From: Pirellulales bacterium
GTDB taxonomy: Bacteria; Planctomycetota; Planctomycetia; Pirellulales; JAICIG01
Direction of reading: 5' to 3'
DNA length: 64,000 nucleotides
Assembly: GCA_035533075.1 (NCBI GenBank)
Contig: DATLUO010000281.1
Location: forward strand, 1-64,000
Of the stretch, positions 1 through 8,874 are shown one piece after another (position 1 is the first letter of the stretch; every line of letters begins with the position of its first letter). The position numbers and the translations under genes are program-made. The notes beneath the pieces are model-generated. The model was not told the origin of the DNA, did not search any database, and worked only from the letters and a program-made list of their open reading frames with translations.

Positions 1-21
1 CCTGACGCCTGAAACCTGACG
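1..21. repeat. GCGTCAGG-type repeat, partial copy
   Basis: The sequence CCTGACGCCTGAAACCTGAC is shared with one arm of the hairpin at 9760-9819. At both places it lies just before a REP-like repeat (starting at 30 and 9826), so the two repeat families seem to occur together. The copy may continue beyond the window edge. Confidence 0.6.
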
Positions 22-29
22 GCGCTATC

Positions 30-64
30 GGTGGGCCGGCGCTCGCAAGCTCGCTGGTCCCACC
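30..64. repeat. REP-like palindromic repeat, single copy (R1)
   Basis: This 35-nt element begins GGTGGGCCGGCGCTCGCAAG and ends GCTGGTCCCACC, so its ends are complementary (GGTGGG...CCCACC) and it can fold into a long hairpin. Related copies are at 4640, 5538, 5591, 6282, 6335 and 9826. It lies 22 nt past the stop of glyA and might act as a 3' hairpin, but no T-tract follows it on the glyA strand. Confidence 0.85.
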
Positions 65-86
65 CTACGCTCTTCTTTTGCCCCGA

Positions 87-1337
87 TCACGCCCCCAAGG
101 CCGCGGCGGGCACGGGAAACGATTCGCACAGCTCGCGCACCTCGCCGCGCACGCGCCGCGCCAGGCCGGCGTCGTCGGCCGAGCGCAACACCTCCATGAT
201 CCAGCCGCCGATGCGCGTCATCTCGTCGGGTCCCATGCCGCGCGTGGTGAGCGCCGGCGTGCCGATGCGAATGCCGGAGGGATCGAGCGGCTTGCGCTGG
301 TCGTAAGGAATCATGTTCTTGTTGACGGTGATGCCGCAACGGCCGAGCGCCTCTTCGGCCTGCTTGCCGGTCAGGCCGATGGTGGTCACGTCGGCCAGCA
401 TCAAGTGGTTGTCGGTGCCGCCGCTGGCGAGTTTCAGTCCGCCGGCCACCAGCCGCTGGGCCAGGGCTTTGGCGTTGTCGATGATGCGCCGCGCGTACTC
501 TTTGAAATCGGGCCGCAGGGCCTCGGCGAAGCAAACCGCCTTGCCCGCGATGACGTGCATCAACGGCCCGCCTTGCAGGCCGGGGAAAACGCTGCGGTCG
601 ATGTCTTTGGCATAATCGCCGCGGCACATCGTCATGCCGGCCCGCGGACCGCGCAGCGTCTTGTGTGTGGTGGTCGTGACAAAGTCGGCGACCGGCACGG
701 GGTTATGGTGCAGTCCCGCCGCCACCAGTCCGGCATAGTGGGCCATGTCGACGAACAGCTTGGCCCCGCAATCTTCGGCGATCTCGGCGAAGCGGTCGTG
801 CGGAATCTCGCGCGGATAGGCACTTGCCCCGGCCACGATCATCTTCGGCTTGTGCTCGCGGGCCAGCGAGGCGACCTGGTCGAAGTCGATCAGGTTCGTG
901 TCGCGCGTCACGCCGTAGCTGATGAAGTGGTACAGCTTGCCCGACAGGTTCAGCTTCATGCCGTGCGTCAGATGGCCGCCGTGGGCCAGGTCGAGTCCCA
1001 GCACGGTGTCGCCAGGTTCCAAGGCGGTGATGTACACCGCCTGATTGGCTTGGCTGCCGGAATGGGGCTGCACGTTGACGTGTTCGGCGCCGAACAGGGC
1101 CTTGGCCCGGTCGCGGGCCAGCTCTTCGACGCGATCGACGCATTCGCAGCCGCCGTAATAGCGCCGGCCGGGATAGCCCTCGGCGTACTTGTTCGTCAGC
1201 ACGCTGCCCACGGCCTGCATCACGGCCGGGCTGACGTAGTTCTCGCTGGCGATCATTTCCAGGCCGTCCTGCTGGCGGTCGATCTCGCCGGCGATGGCGG
1301 CCCAAACGTCCGGGTCTTCTTGCTCGATGAAGTTCAT
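87..1337 (-). CDS. glyA: serine hydroxymethyltransferase
   Basis: A cytoplasmic PLP enzyme that interconverts serine plus tetrahydrofolate with glycine plus 5,10-methylene-tetrahydrofolate, feeding one-carbon metabolism. The product is 416 residues, the usual bacterial length. Visible family motifs are [13 protein letters not shown] near the N-terminus, [15 protein letters not shown], and [14 protein letters not shown], whose lysine binds PLP. The start at 1337 gives the conserved N-terminus [15 protein letters not shown]; the reading frame stays open to 1385, but that extension looks non-coding. It is divergent from the GlmU-like gene at 1488, with about 150 bp between them for both promoters. 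Nothing is missing or odd. Confidence 0.97.
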   Translation of the reverse strand: MNFIEQEDPDVWAAIAGEIDRQQDGLEMIASENYVSPAVMQAVGSVLTNKYAEGYPGRRYYGGCECVDRVEELARDRAKALFGAEHVNVQPHSGSQANQAVYITALEPGDTVLGLDLAHGGHLTHGMKLNLSGKLYHFISYGVTRDTNLIDFDQVASLAREHKPKMIVAGASAYPREIPHDRFAEIAEDCGAKLFVDMAHYAGLVAAGLHHNPVPVADFVTTTTHKTLRGPRAGMTMCRGDYAKDIDRSVFPGLQGGPLMHVIAGKAVCFAEALRPDFKEYARRIIDNAKALAQRLVAGGLKLASGGTDNHLMLADVTTIGLTGKQAEEALGRCGITVNKNMIPYDQRKPLDPSGIRIGTPALTTRGMGPDEMTRIGGWIMEVLRSADDAGLARRVRGEVRELCESFPVPAAALGA

Positions 1338-1487
1338 GATCGCCTTACTATAACGGAGGCGTGCGGCCCGTGGCCAGTAGGCCAATCAATCGTAGTCGAT
1401 GGCCCCATCCCCTGGAACCGGCGCCCCATTCATGGCAAGATGGAGCCTCGTCGCGGTGCGCATTCCCAAAAACATCAATCGTGGCCG

Positions 1488-2243
1488 ATGAGTAAACGTG
1501 TTGCCGTAATCTTGGCGGCCGGAAAAGGGACCCGGATGAAGTCCGATCTCCCCAAGGTGCTGATCGAGGTCTGCGGACGCCCGATGATCGACTACGTGCT
1601 CGATGCTCTGGCCGAGACCGCTGTCGATCGCGTGCTGGTCGTGGTCGGCTATCGGGCCGATCTCGTGCGGCGGGCCCTGGCGGACCGGCCCCAGGTCGAA
1701 TTCGTCGAGCAGACGGAGCAGCTCGGCACGGGCCATGCCGTGATGGTCTGCCGCGAGGCCCTCGCCGGACATGAGGGTGCCGCGCTGATCGTGACGGGCG
1801 ACTCGCCGTTGGCCCAGCCCGACTCGCTGCGGCGGCTGCTTGAAGACTTCGACCGCGACCGGCCGGCCTGCTTGCTGGGCACCGCGCACAAGGAAGACCC
1901 GCACGGTCTGGGGCGGATTGTCCGTGACGCGCGGGGCGAGTTTGAGCGGATCGTGGAAGAAAAAGACGCCAGCGACGACGAGCGGCGGATCGGCGAAGTC
2001 AATATGAGCTGCTACGTTTTCGCCGGCCCCGACCTGCTTTTTGCACTCGACCATATCCGTCCGGCCAACCGTCAATCAGAATACTATTTGACCGACTGCC
2101 CCGGCGTATTGAAGGCGGCGGGCAGAACGGTGCGGGCGTTGCCGGTGCTCAAGCCGATCGAGGCCCTCAGCATCAACACCCGCGAAGAACTGGCGGCCGT
2201 CGAAGCGGTCGTGCGCAGCGGCCGGCACCGGGCCGGTTTTTGA
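1488..2243 (+). CDS. GlmU-type UDP-N-acetylglucosamine pyrophosphorylase, uridylyltransferase domain only
   Basis: A sugar-nucleotide transferase of 251 residues that probably makes UDP-GlcNAc from GlcNAc-1-phosphate and UTP. The nucleotide-binding signature LAAGKGTRMKSDLPKVL is at residues 8-24, followed by GRPMIDYVLDAL, EQLGTGHAV and VTGDSPL, all typical of the GlmU N-terminal domain. The ALSINTREELA segment matches the end of that domain. Bacterial GlmU normally continues into a left-handed beta-helix acetyltransferase domain of about 200 residues. That domain is absent here, so acetylation would need another enzyme. The start at 1488 opens directly on the conserved MSKRVAVILAAG; the upstream open frame to 78 is antisense to glyA. 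It precedes prs by 39 nt, an order also seen in Bacillus (glmU-prs), so the two are probably co-transcribed. Confidence 0.85.
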   Translation: MSKRVAVILAAGKGTRMKSDLPKVLIEVCGRPMIDYVLDALAETAVDRVLVVVGYRADLVRRALADRPQVEFVEQTEQLGTGHAVMVCREALAGHEGAALIVTGDSPLAQPDSLRRLLEDFDRDRPACLLGTAHKEDPHGLGRIVRDARGEFERIVEEKDASDDERRIGEVNMSCYVFAGPDLLFALDHIRPANRQSEYYLTDCPGVLKAAGRTVRALPVLKPIEALSINTREELAAVEAVVRSGRHRAGF

Positions 2244-2282
2244 CTGCTGCTTGGTAATCCGCATGACCTACGTTAGGAACCC

Positions 2283-3227
2283 ATGAACGACTTGAAGATT
2301 TTCAGCGGCCGGGCAAACCGCGAGCTGACCACGCGCATTTGCGAATATCTCGGCTTGCCGGTCGGCGCCGTTTCGATCGGCAATTTTCCCGACGGCGAAA
2401 TTTCGTGCAAAGTCGACGAGGACGTGCGCGGCCGCGACGTGTTTCTGGTGCAGCCCACGTGTCCGCCGGTCAACGAAAACCTGATGGAGCTGCTGATCAT
2501 GATCGAGAGCTGCATGCGGGCCAGCGCCGAGCGGATCACGGCCGTCGTGCCGTATTACGGCTATGCCCGGCAAGACCGCAAAGACGAGGGCCGCGTGCCG
2601 ATCACCGCCAAGCTGGTGGCGAACCTGATTACGCGGGCCGGGGCCGACCGCGTGCTGGCGATGGACCTGCACGCCGCTCAAATCCAGGGTTTTTTCGACG
2701 TGCCGGTCGACCACCTTTACGCCTCGCCGGTGCTCAACGACCATTTCGCCCGCATGAAGTTTTCTGAGGACGAGTTGGTGGTGGTCAGCCCCGACGAAGG
2801 GAGCACCAAGCGGGCGCTGGGCCACGCCAAGCGGCTGGGCACGCGGCTGGCGATCGTCGACAAGCGGCGGTCGAGCGCCGAGAAGACGCGGCAAGAGTAC
2901 ATCATCGGCGCCTCGGTCGAGGGCAAAATCGCGCTGATGTTCGACGACATGATCAGCACCGGCAGCTCGATCTGCGGCGCCGCCAAGAAGGTGCATGAGG
3001 CGGGCGCCCGCGAAGTTCACGTGGCCGCCACGCACGGCGTGCTCTGCGGCAAGGCGATCGAGAACATCGAAAAGGCGCCGATCAAGAGCATGGTGATCAC
3101 CGACACGATCCCCCTTTCGCCCGAAAAAAAGCTCCCCAAAATCCAAGTGCTGACCGTGGCCCATCTCTTGGGCGAGGCGATCAAGCGCATCCACCGGAAC
3201 GAATCGGTGAGCAAGCTTTTTGTTTGA
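2283..3227 (+). CDS. prs: ribose-phosphate pyrophosphokinase (PRPP synthetase)
   Basis: Makes phosphoribosyl pyrophosphate from ribose-5-phosphate and ATP for nucleotide, histidine and tryptophan synthesis, in the cytoplasm. The 314 residues are the normal class I length. Motifs seen are FSGRANRELTTRI, FPDGEIS, VVPYYGYARQDRK, the metal-binding DLHAAQIQGFF, and the PRPP loop MFDDMISTGSSI. It begins with ATG 39 nt after the GlmU-like gene and probably shares its transcript. The next gene converges on it with only a 16-nt gap and no obvious T-tract terminator between them. Confidence 0.97.
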   Translation: MNDLKIFSGRANRELTTRICEYLGLPVGAVSIGNFPDGEISCKVDEDVRGRDVFLVQPTCPPVNENLMELLIMIESCMRASAERITAVVPYYGYARQDRKDEGRVPITAKLVANLITRAGADRVLAMDLHAAQIQGFFDVPVDHLYASPVLNDHFARMKFSEDELVVVSPDEGSTKRALGHAKRLGTRLAIVDKRRSSAEKTRQEYIIGASVEGKIALMFDDMISTGSSICGAAKKVHEAGAREVHVAATHGVLCGKAIENIEKAPIKSMVITDTIPLSPEKKLPKIQVLTVAHLLGEAIKRIHRNESVSKLFV

Positions 3228-3243
3228 TCGCGGTCGTGCGCCG

Positions 3244-4464
3244 TCACGTACGGGCACCACAACACTTCTTGAATTTTTTGCCGCTGCCACATGGGCAAGG
3301 ATCGTTGCGTCCGACCCGTGGCGCCCGAGCGGGCAGCGGCCTGGCCGCCATGGGTTCGCGAAGCGCGGTGACGGACGGTGCCGGCGACGTGGGGAGACCA
3401 GCCAACAAGGGAACCCGCCTCTCGGCGGGCGATGGCCTGGGTTTCTCTTGAAAACTGGCCCAATGTCGCAGCTCCTCGATGGTGTCCTCGATCGGCGTTG
3501 GCGGGCACTCGTCGAGAGAGCCGCGAATCTGCGCCTCGCCCTCCGCCAGGCTTTGCTCGATGTACGGCAAACTGATGATGCTGGGATCGGCAACGCCGCG
3601 CCGGTAGGCTTCGCGAATGTCTTCCATCGCTTCCCGCGGAGCGAAATCCGCCAATTCAGAAATGAGGCCGCCGGCAATCTTGTGATCGTTTTCGTCGATT
3701 GCCCGCCGCAGAAGCTGCTGCAATCGCCGGACGGCCTCGTCGCGCTCCATGCGGCCGTCGCGCACCAGGTGTAGGTAGGCGTTGGCGGCGGCCCAGCGGA
3801 CGTACTCATTCAATGCTCGGTCGCCAATCAGCGCGTCGATCGCTTCCGGCCGCTCGCCCGAGAACAGGACCAGCGCCCGCGGGAGCGCGGAATGTACGGC
3901 CTCACCGAACAAGTCGAAAGGCAAGTCACCGGGCAGCGAAAACGCCTCGACCATAACCGGAAGCGCTTCCGCCACCTTGAACTCAAGCAGCAGGAAGAGG
4001 GCGAAGAAGTGGGCGTTGCCTTTGGGCGGCTCGCCGGCGCGGGCCAGGGCGACCGCGCTTCGGATGACCTCGATGAGTCCGGGAATCATCAAATCGCGGT
4101 GCTTGCGGGCCTGGCGAATCGCCTCCTCCGGCAACCGATGAACGCCCGCGTCGAGCTCAGCCAAGATGTGTAACGACCCCGCCTGCGCGGCCAACGACGC
4201 CGCTTCGTCGGCCAGATCGAGCAGGCGTCGCAGATCAGCCTCGCTGAAGCTTTGATCGTCGCCTTCGTGCGGCGGCGAGTACCGAGCAAGCTTCTCCCGA
4301 ACGCGGGTCAGGCCTGCTGACAACTCCTCAGCGCCTTCGTCGAGATCAGCACGCAGCAGTTCCGAAAACGCCTCGACGACCCGAGTCAAACGTTCGTAGT
4401 TCGGCAGCGACGCATCGCGGATCACGGCCTTTAATTGCCCCGCTTGTTCGATGAGATCCGGCAT
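3244..4464 (-). CDS. DUF1186-like protein with C-terminal SEC-C zinc motif
   Basis: A 406-residue protein of unknown function. The C-terminal [16 protein letters not shown] is the SEC-C motif, a short zinc-binding tail also found at the end of SecA and on many unrelated bacterial proteins. The remaining sequence is helical and charged, with [21 protein letters not shown] and [14 protein letters not shown], as in DUF1186 HEAT-like proteins. The N-terminal 150 residues may be a separate helical region. A proline- and arginine-rich linker (around residues 340-385) joins the repeats to the zinc tail. No signal peptide or membrane segment is seen, so it is probably cytoplasmic. It converges on prs. 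The DUF1186 assignment is from memory of the family; the SEC-C assignment is certain. Confidence 0.75.
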   Translation of the reverse strand: MPDLIEQAGQLKAVIRDASLPNYERLTRVVEAFSELLRADLDEGAEELSAGLTRVREKLARYSPPHEGDDQSFSEADLRRLLDLADEAASLAAQAGSLHILAELDAGVHRLPEEAIRQARKHRDLMIPGLIEVIRSAVALARAGEPPKGNAHFFALFLLLEFKVAEALPVMVEAFSLPGDLPFDLFGEAVHSALPRALVLFSGERPEAIDALIGDRALNEYVRWAAANAYLHLVRDGRMERDEAVRRLQQLLRRAIDENDHKIAGGLISELADFAPREAMEDIREAYRRGVADPSIISLPYIEQSLAEGEAQIRGSLDECPPTPIEDTIEELRHWASFQEKPRPSPAERRVPLLAGLPTSPAPSVTALREPMAARPLPARAPRVGRNDPCPCGSGKKFKKCCGART

Positions 4465-4613
4465 CGTCGTCCCTCCATCTCGTTGTCGAAGTAGGATACA
4501 CCACTAATGCCCTAATGATACCGGCGTTTGGCAAGATTGCTCGTCCTGCACCCCTTTCCCAGCCTCCCGTAGAACTGGCCTGTGCCCGAATGGCCGATTC
4601 TCGCTAGAATCCC

Positions 4614-4674
4614 GGCCCACCGTAATGGACGTTGCCAACGGTGGGCCGGCGCTCGCAAGCTCGCTGGCCCCACC
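4614..4674. repeat. REPIN-like composite with truncated left half (R2)
   Basis: A full REP copy at 4640-4674 is preceded by the last part of an inverted copy (GGCCCACC ending at 4621). The 18-nt spacer is GTAATGGACGTTGCCAAC. The same spacer length and a central ACGT occur in the complete composites at 5534-5629 and 6278-6373. It lies in the 289-bp gap between the SEC-C gene and the phosphatase gene, which holds nothing else recognisable. Confidence 0.8.
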
Positions 4675-4753
4675 TTACTGCTTCCCTGTGCCAAAAAGGC
4701 CGTGCTGCCCTGTACCCTGAACCCCGGACGCCCCGCAGGCGGCGGCTGTTTGA

Positions 4754-6265
4754 ATGACGACGGTCCAGACGGACATCTCCACAACATCTCCACCGGCCGC
4801 CGCCGCGCGCTCGCCTCGCAGGCGCTTTATCCGGCGCGCCTGCTTGCTGGCCCTTGCCGTCGCGGCCGCGTATGCCGGATGGTGGGCCTTCTGGCACCAC
4901 CACGCGAAGCGCTTCCAGGAGGTCCGCAAGGGCGTTTTCTATCGCGTCGCGCAGCCTTCGGAGCTCGGCTTTCGCTATCTGGTCAACGATGTGGGCGTGA
5001 AGACGGTGCTCAGCGTGCAGCTTTACGACTTTCGGCTGCGCCGGGGGCTGGTGAGCTTTGGCCCGACCGATGGCTGCCGCGAGTCGGAATACGTCGAGCA
5101 GCTTGGTGCCCGGCCGGTGCAGTGGCCGATGGGCGTCGAAAAAAGCTGGCCGTGGCTCACGCCCTGGCAGTTCGAGCAGTTCTTCCGGCTCATGGACGAT
5201 CCCGATAATTGGCCCGTGGCCGTTCACTGCCAAGGCGGGCGTCACCGCACGGGCACGCTCTCGGCCCTGTTTCGACTGGAATACGATCGCTGGCCGGCCG
5301 ATCGGGCCTTGGCCGAAATGTACTCGTTCAAGTTCGGCGGAGCGATCCGGCTGCAAGAACACAACCTCCGCACCTATCTGCCGCGGCCGCACCCCGATGC
5401 CGCTGAATGGAACTCACTGGCGAGCTTCTGCTCGGCGCTTGTGGCCGGTCCGTGCGCCGATTACGAGGAACTTGTGCGGCGGTTGCGCGCCCTTCGCGAG
5501 GCGTTGAGGAGCAAGGCCGCACAGCATGCCGATGCAGGGTGGGACCAGCGAGCTTGCGAGCGCCGGACCACCGATAGCCACGTGCATGATGGTGGGCCGG
5601 CGCTCGCAAGCTCGCTGGTCCCACCCTACGAAGCCGGCAGTCTGCCGGAAGTCGACGAGCAGTTGTCAAACTACATCCAGCACGACGGGCACTTCGCCAT
5701 TCCGCTAACCCAGCGGTTGATCGACCAGCCCGACGACCCGCTGGTGCCTGTCGTGGCGGCCAAGGCGGCGGCCAGCGTCGAAAGCCTCGATGCGGGCAGA
5801 GCGAACTGGTCGATGGCGGCCGCCTTGCTGGCCGATTTCGGCGGCCAAGACCAGCAGCGGCGGCTGCGAGCGGCATTGAGCGATGCGGCGTTTCAGCAAG
5901 CGTCGCCCGAACGCTTCGACGCCTTGGTCGACGGCGTGACGAACCGCTACACACCCAACCGCATCGCCTTTCTGGTGCCGCTGCTGGAGAACGAGGCAGG
6001 GCACCTTCGCGACGGTGCGCGGCAGTATCGCTATTGCGATACGGCGGTGGCCCGGCTCTCGGCGATCGTCGACGAGAATTTTCCCGACATCGTGCCGGGC
6101 TGGGGCATCGACGCCTGGAACAACGGCCGCGTGGCGGCGCGTGCGTGGCTGGCATCGCATCCGGCGGAGACCGAGCTTCGGCCGCTTGTGCCTGCCTCGG
6201 GCCAGACCGAGGTCTTGCCCGGCGACCCCGCACCGCGCGAGGATCTCAGCCGGGCAAAACTTTGA
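4754..6265 (+). CDS. membrane-anchored tyrosine/dual-specificity-type phosphatase with a repeat-derived insert
   Basis: A 503-residue protein. Residues 1-22 are polar, 23-46 form one membrane segment (ACLLALAVAAAYAGWWAFW), and the next 200 residues are a phosphatase domain. Its P-loop VHCQGGRHRTGT fits the CX5R signature, with catalytic Cys159, so it probably removes phosphate from tyrosine or a phospholipid/nucleotide substrate at the outer face. The second half (about 295-503) is helical and HEAT-like, without a clear family. Between the two, residues about 261-292 are encoded by a complete REPIN-like repeat (5534-5629) that keeps the frame. It converges on yidC. Confidence 0.75.
   Translation: MTTVQTDISTTSPPAAAARSPRRRFIRRACLLALAVAAAYAGWWAFWHHHAKRFQEVRKGVFYRVAQPSELGFRYLVNDVGVKTVLSVQLYDFRLRRGLVSFGPTDGCRESEYVEQLGARPVQWPMGVEKSWPWLTPWQFEQFFRLMDDPDNWPVAVHCQGGRHRTGTLSALFRLEYDRWPADRALAEMYSFKFGGAIRLQEHNLRTYLPRPHPDAAEWNSLASFCSALVAGPCADYEELVRRLRALREALRSKAAQHADAGWDQRACERRTTDSHVHDGGPALASSLVPPYEAGSLPEVDEQLSNYIQHDGHFAIPLTQRLIDQPDDPLVPVVAAKAAASVESLDAGRANWSMAAALLADFGGQDQQRRLRAALSDAAFQQASPERFDALVDGVTNRYTPNRIAFLVPLLENEAGHLRDGARQYRYCDTAVARLSAIVDENFPDIVPGWGIDAWNNGRVAARAWLASHPAETELRPLVPASGQTEVLPGDPAPREDLSRAKL
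5534..5629. repeat. REPIN-like composite inside a coding sequence (R3)
   Basis: An inverted copy at 5538-5572 and a direct copy at 5591-5625 are separated by an 18-nt spacer, GATAGCCACGTGCATGAT. Counting the GTA/TAC-like edges, the unit is about 96 bp, which is 32 codons. It has no stop in the phosphatase frame and encodes a peptide beginning GWDQRACERR. Confidence 0.85.
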
Positions 6266-6277
6266 GGCTTTTCAGAT

Positions 6278-6373
6278 GTAAGGTGGGACCAGCGAGCTTG
6301 CGAGCGCCGGCCCACCGTAAGCGACGTCTTTCACGGTGGGCCGGCGCTCGCAAGCTCGCTTGCCCCACCTTAC
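6278..6373. repeat. REPIN-like composite, complete (R4)
   Basis: An inverted copy at 6282-6316 and a direct copy at 6335-6369 are separated by an 18-nt spacer, GTAAGCGACGTCTTTCAC. The outer edges read GTAAGGTGGG and CCCACCTTAC. It fills most of the gap between the convergent phosphatase and yidC genes. It may act as a bidirectional hairpin there. Confidence 0.88.
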
Positions 6374-6413
6374 GCCTACTGGCCAAGACCAAAAACCCAA
6401 GACCAAAGACCTT

Positions 6414-8753
6414 CTACTTACGATACCTCTGCTTGGACTTGCGCGAGGAGGTCTTTCCGCTGCCGTTCGAGCCGGGCGGCGAACTGAGGCGGGCGGCAGA
6501 TTCACCTCCCGCGGTGCCGCCGCTCTGCGGGGCCGGTTTGGGCAGCAGCTTGCGCTCGGCGATGCCCCAGAGGCTCGAAGCGATGAAGTACAGGCACAGG
6601 CCGCTGGCCACCTTGAAGAACATCACGCCCATGAAGATCATCATCCATTGCATCATCTTCTGCTGCATGGCCGCCTGCTCGTCGGTGGGCGGCGGCAAGA
6701 ACATCTTTTGCTGCACGATGAACAGCGCGATCGTCAGCAGCGGCAAAACGTTCAGATAGGGACCGAGCCAGCCGGCGGCCTCGTCGGTGAGCATGTCGAT
6801 CGGCAGGTACGGCTTCCAATACCAGAGCATGTCGGGGGCGCCGAGGTTCGAACACCAGCGGACCGACTCGCTGATCAGCGGCGCCTGCCGCAACTCGATG
6901 TCGACGGCCAACGAGCGGTACAAACCCAGGAAAATCGGCAACTGCACCAGCGCCGGCAAGCAGCCGCTGAGCGGATGATAGTCGTGCTTGCGAAAGAACT
7001 CGCGTTGGGCGCGCATCCGCTCTTCGGGGTTCTTGTATTTGTCGGCCAGCTTTTTCAGTTCCGGCTGCAGCTCCTGCATCTTGGCCGCGTTGAGCGCCTG
7101 CTTGCGGCTGAGCGGAAACATGCCGGAGCGGACCAGCACCGTCAACATGATGATGGCCAGGCCATAGTTGCCGACAACCCCATAAAAAAAGTGCAGGATG
7201 GCCAGCATCGGCCTGGAGACCCAGCCAAACCAGCCGTAGTAAACCAAGTCGCCCAAGCCATAGGGCCGCACATACTGATCCAAGAGATCCGGGCGCTTCG
7301 GTCCGGCGAAGATCTGGAACTCCTGAGCCAGCGGTTTCTCCGGTTCCAGCGTGGCCACGTCGCTGATCAGGCGGCAGGAAACGTCGACCAGCTTCTTCTT
7401 GTATTTGTCGGCGGGCACTCGGCCGACCCGCAACGGCAGCAATTCCTTGAATCTCACCGACGCGTCGCCCGGCACCTTCGGAATCAACATCGCGGCGACG
7501 TATTGAGCATCGACGCCGGCGTAGACCAGGTCGACTTCCGTGTACGGTTTGGGTAGCTCGTCTTCGGCGAAGCGGACCGCATTGACCTGATCGTACTGAA
7601 AGCGTTTGTTGAGAATGCGGCCGATCGCCAGGTCGCGTATGCCCGGTGATCCGGACTGCCCGATTTTCGTGTTGAGCGAGTACCACCAGCCCTCGATGGG
7701 CAGCCCGGTGGGGCCGTCGAGCCGGTAGGCCACCTTCTTGCCCTTTTGGCCGAGGTTCTCGACTTCCACGCGCAGATTCAGATGATAGGCCGGCGCGTGC
7801 AGGTCGTCTTGCTGCTCCGGCGTCAGTCGAGCGATGCTGTAGGTCTTGACGACCCGCAATTGCTCCTTGTCGAGCAGATACTCGAACGACACCTCGTCGG
7901 GCTTCGCGGGGTCGCGCGGAAGCACGGTCCAGTTGGAGGTCCGCAGGCGCAGGCCGGGCAACTCTTCGTCGCCGGCCGCCAACGTCTTGTCGCCGATCTG
8001 GTTCAGGGTCAGCAGGAAGGAAAGCGGATCGGACCCTTCGGGCTTGACCACCTCCAAGGGGCGCCGGGCAAGCTTGGCGTTCAACGTTTTCTTTTTGCCC
8101 GCGCGATCGACGGTGAGCGTCACCGAATCGCCCGGCTTGTGCCGCTGCAAAAGATCGCCGAATTGCCTGACGGCAATGACGGTATCGTCATCCACCGCCG
8201 TGACGACGTCGCCCGGCTTCAGCCCGGCCCTTGCCGCCGGCGTTGCGTCGCCCACCACGCGGACGAGATACCCGGCCTTGTCCGGCGGCCTGGCTCCTTC
8301 GAGATGCCCGATGTAGCCGCTGCGGTCTTCCAGGTCGTGAAAGCGGGGACTGTTCAGCTCGATGCGTTGGACGGCCGCGCCACGGCTGGTGATCGTCGCT
8401 AGCATGCGATAGGGATCGTCGGGGTCCGCCGAGCCGAGCGTCGCGAACACCAGCTCCGGTTCCTTGCGCGCGGGTTCGGCCGGGGCGGGGCCATCTTTTT
8501 CGGCCTGCCGCTCATGCTTTTGCGCTTCGGCCTTTTGCTTGTCCGCTTCGGCCTTTTGCTTGTCCGCTTCGGCCTTTTCCTGTCCGGCTTGGGGCGTCTT
8601 TTCGGCCTTCTTGACCGCTTCTTTGGCCGCGACTTGCGCCGGCTTTTTCGGCGGCGCGGGGGGTCGATTCTTCTGCATCCACCACAGCGCGGCGAAATTG
8701 CAGACGATCACCAGGGCCGACAGCGCGAAAAATAGGATGTATCGCTTAAGCAT
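6414..8753 (-). CDS. yidC: membrane protein insertase YidC with an extra PDZ domain
   Basis: Inserts and folds proteins in the inner membrane, alone or with Sec. The 779 residues are much longer than E. coli YidC (about 550). Order: N-terminal anchor (residues 5-26), a lysine/glutamate-rich linker with a KQKAEAD repeat (about 40-95), the start of the periplasmic domain, a PDZ-like domain (about 150-236, with GLKPGDVVTAVDDD), the rest of the periplasmic domain, then the conserved insertase core. The core shows VRSGMFPLSRKQALNAAKM with the essential membrane arginine, and LPIFLGLYRSL. The C-terminal tail is basic (KTSSRKSKQRYRK), as in many YidC proteins. The PDZ insertion is the unusual part; it might hold substrates or a protease. 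Confidence 0.95.
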   Translation of the reverse strand: MLKRYILFFALSALVIVCNFAALWWMQKNRPPAPPKKPAQVAAKEAVKKAEKTPQAGQEKAEADKQKAEADKQKAEAQKHERQAEKDGPAPAEPARKEPELVFATLGSADPDDPYRMLATITSRGAAVQRIELNSPRFHDLEDRSGYIGHLEGARPPDKAGYLVRVVGDATPAARAGLKPGDVVTAVDDDTVIAVRQFGDLLQRHKPGDSVTLTVDRAGKKKTLNAKLARRPLEVVKPEGSDPLSFLLTLNQIGDKTLAAGDEELPGLRLRTSNWTVLPRDPAKPDEVSFEYLLDKEQLRVVKTYSIARLTPEQQDDLHAPAYHLNLRVEVENLGQKGKKVAYRLDGPTGLPIEGWWYSLNTKIGQSGSPGIRDLAIGRILNKRFQYDQVNAVRFAEDELPKPYTEVDLVYAGVDAQYVAAMLIPKVPGDASVRFKELLPLRVGRVPADKYKKKLVDVSCRLISDVATLEPEKPLAQEFQIFAGPKRPDLLDQYVRPYGLGDLVYYGWFGWVSRPMLAILHFFYGVVGNYGLAIIMLTVLVRSGMFPLSRKQALNAAKMQELQPELKKLADKYKNPEERMRAQREFFRKHDYHPLSGCLPALVQLPIFLGLYRSLAVDIELRQAPLISESVRWCSNLGAPDMLWYWKPYLPIDMLTDEAAGWLGPYLNVLPLLTIALFIVQQKMFLPPPTDEQAAMQQKMMQWMMIFMGVMFFKVASGLCLYFIASSLWGIAERKLLPKPAPQSGGTAGGESAARLSSPPGSNGSGKTSSRKSKQRYRK
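8525..8580. repeat. 21-bp tandem repeat in yidC
   Basis: CTTCGGCCTTTTGCTTGTCCG repeats about 2.5 times in tandem and encodes the repeated DKQKAEA of the charged linker after the N-terminal anchor of YidC. The length of such repeats often varies between strains by slippage without changing the frame. Confidence 0.85.
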
Positions 8754-8874
8754 CCGCTCTCATTTCTGAATCCAGTCCGTGCGCCAGAGCGAGCCACGAC
8801 GCTTCCTCGCCCCATGCTGTTCGTCGGACTCGGGCCGTTCTTGTGCCGAATCTTCCACTGCGGACGGCGTTTGG

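Noticed and set aside
8525-8580. Tandem repeat in yidC as a CRISPR or mobile repeat
   Set aside because: It is in frame and encodes a charged linker; simple coding slippage explains it.
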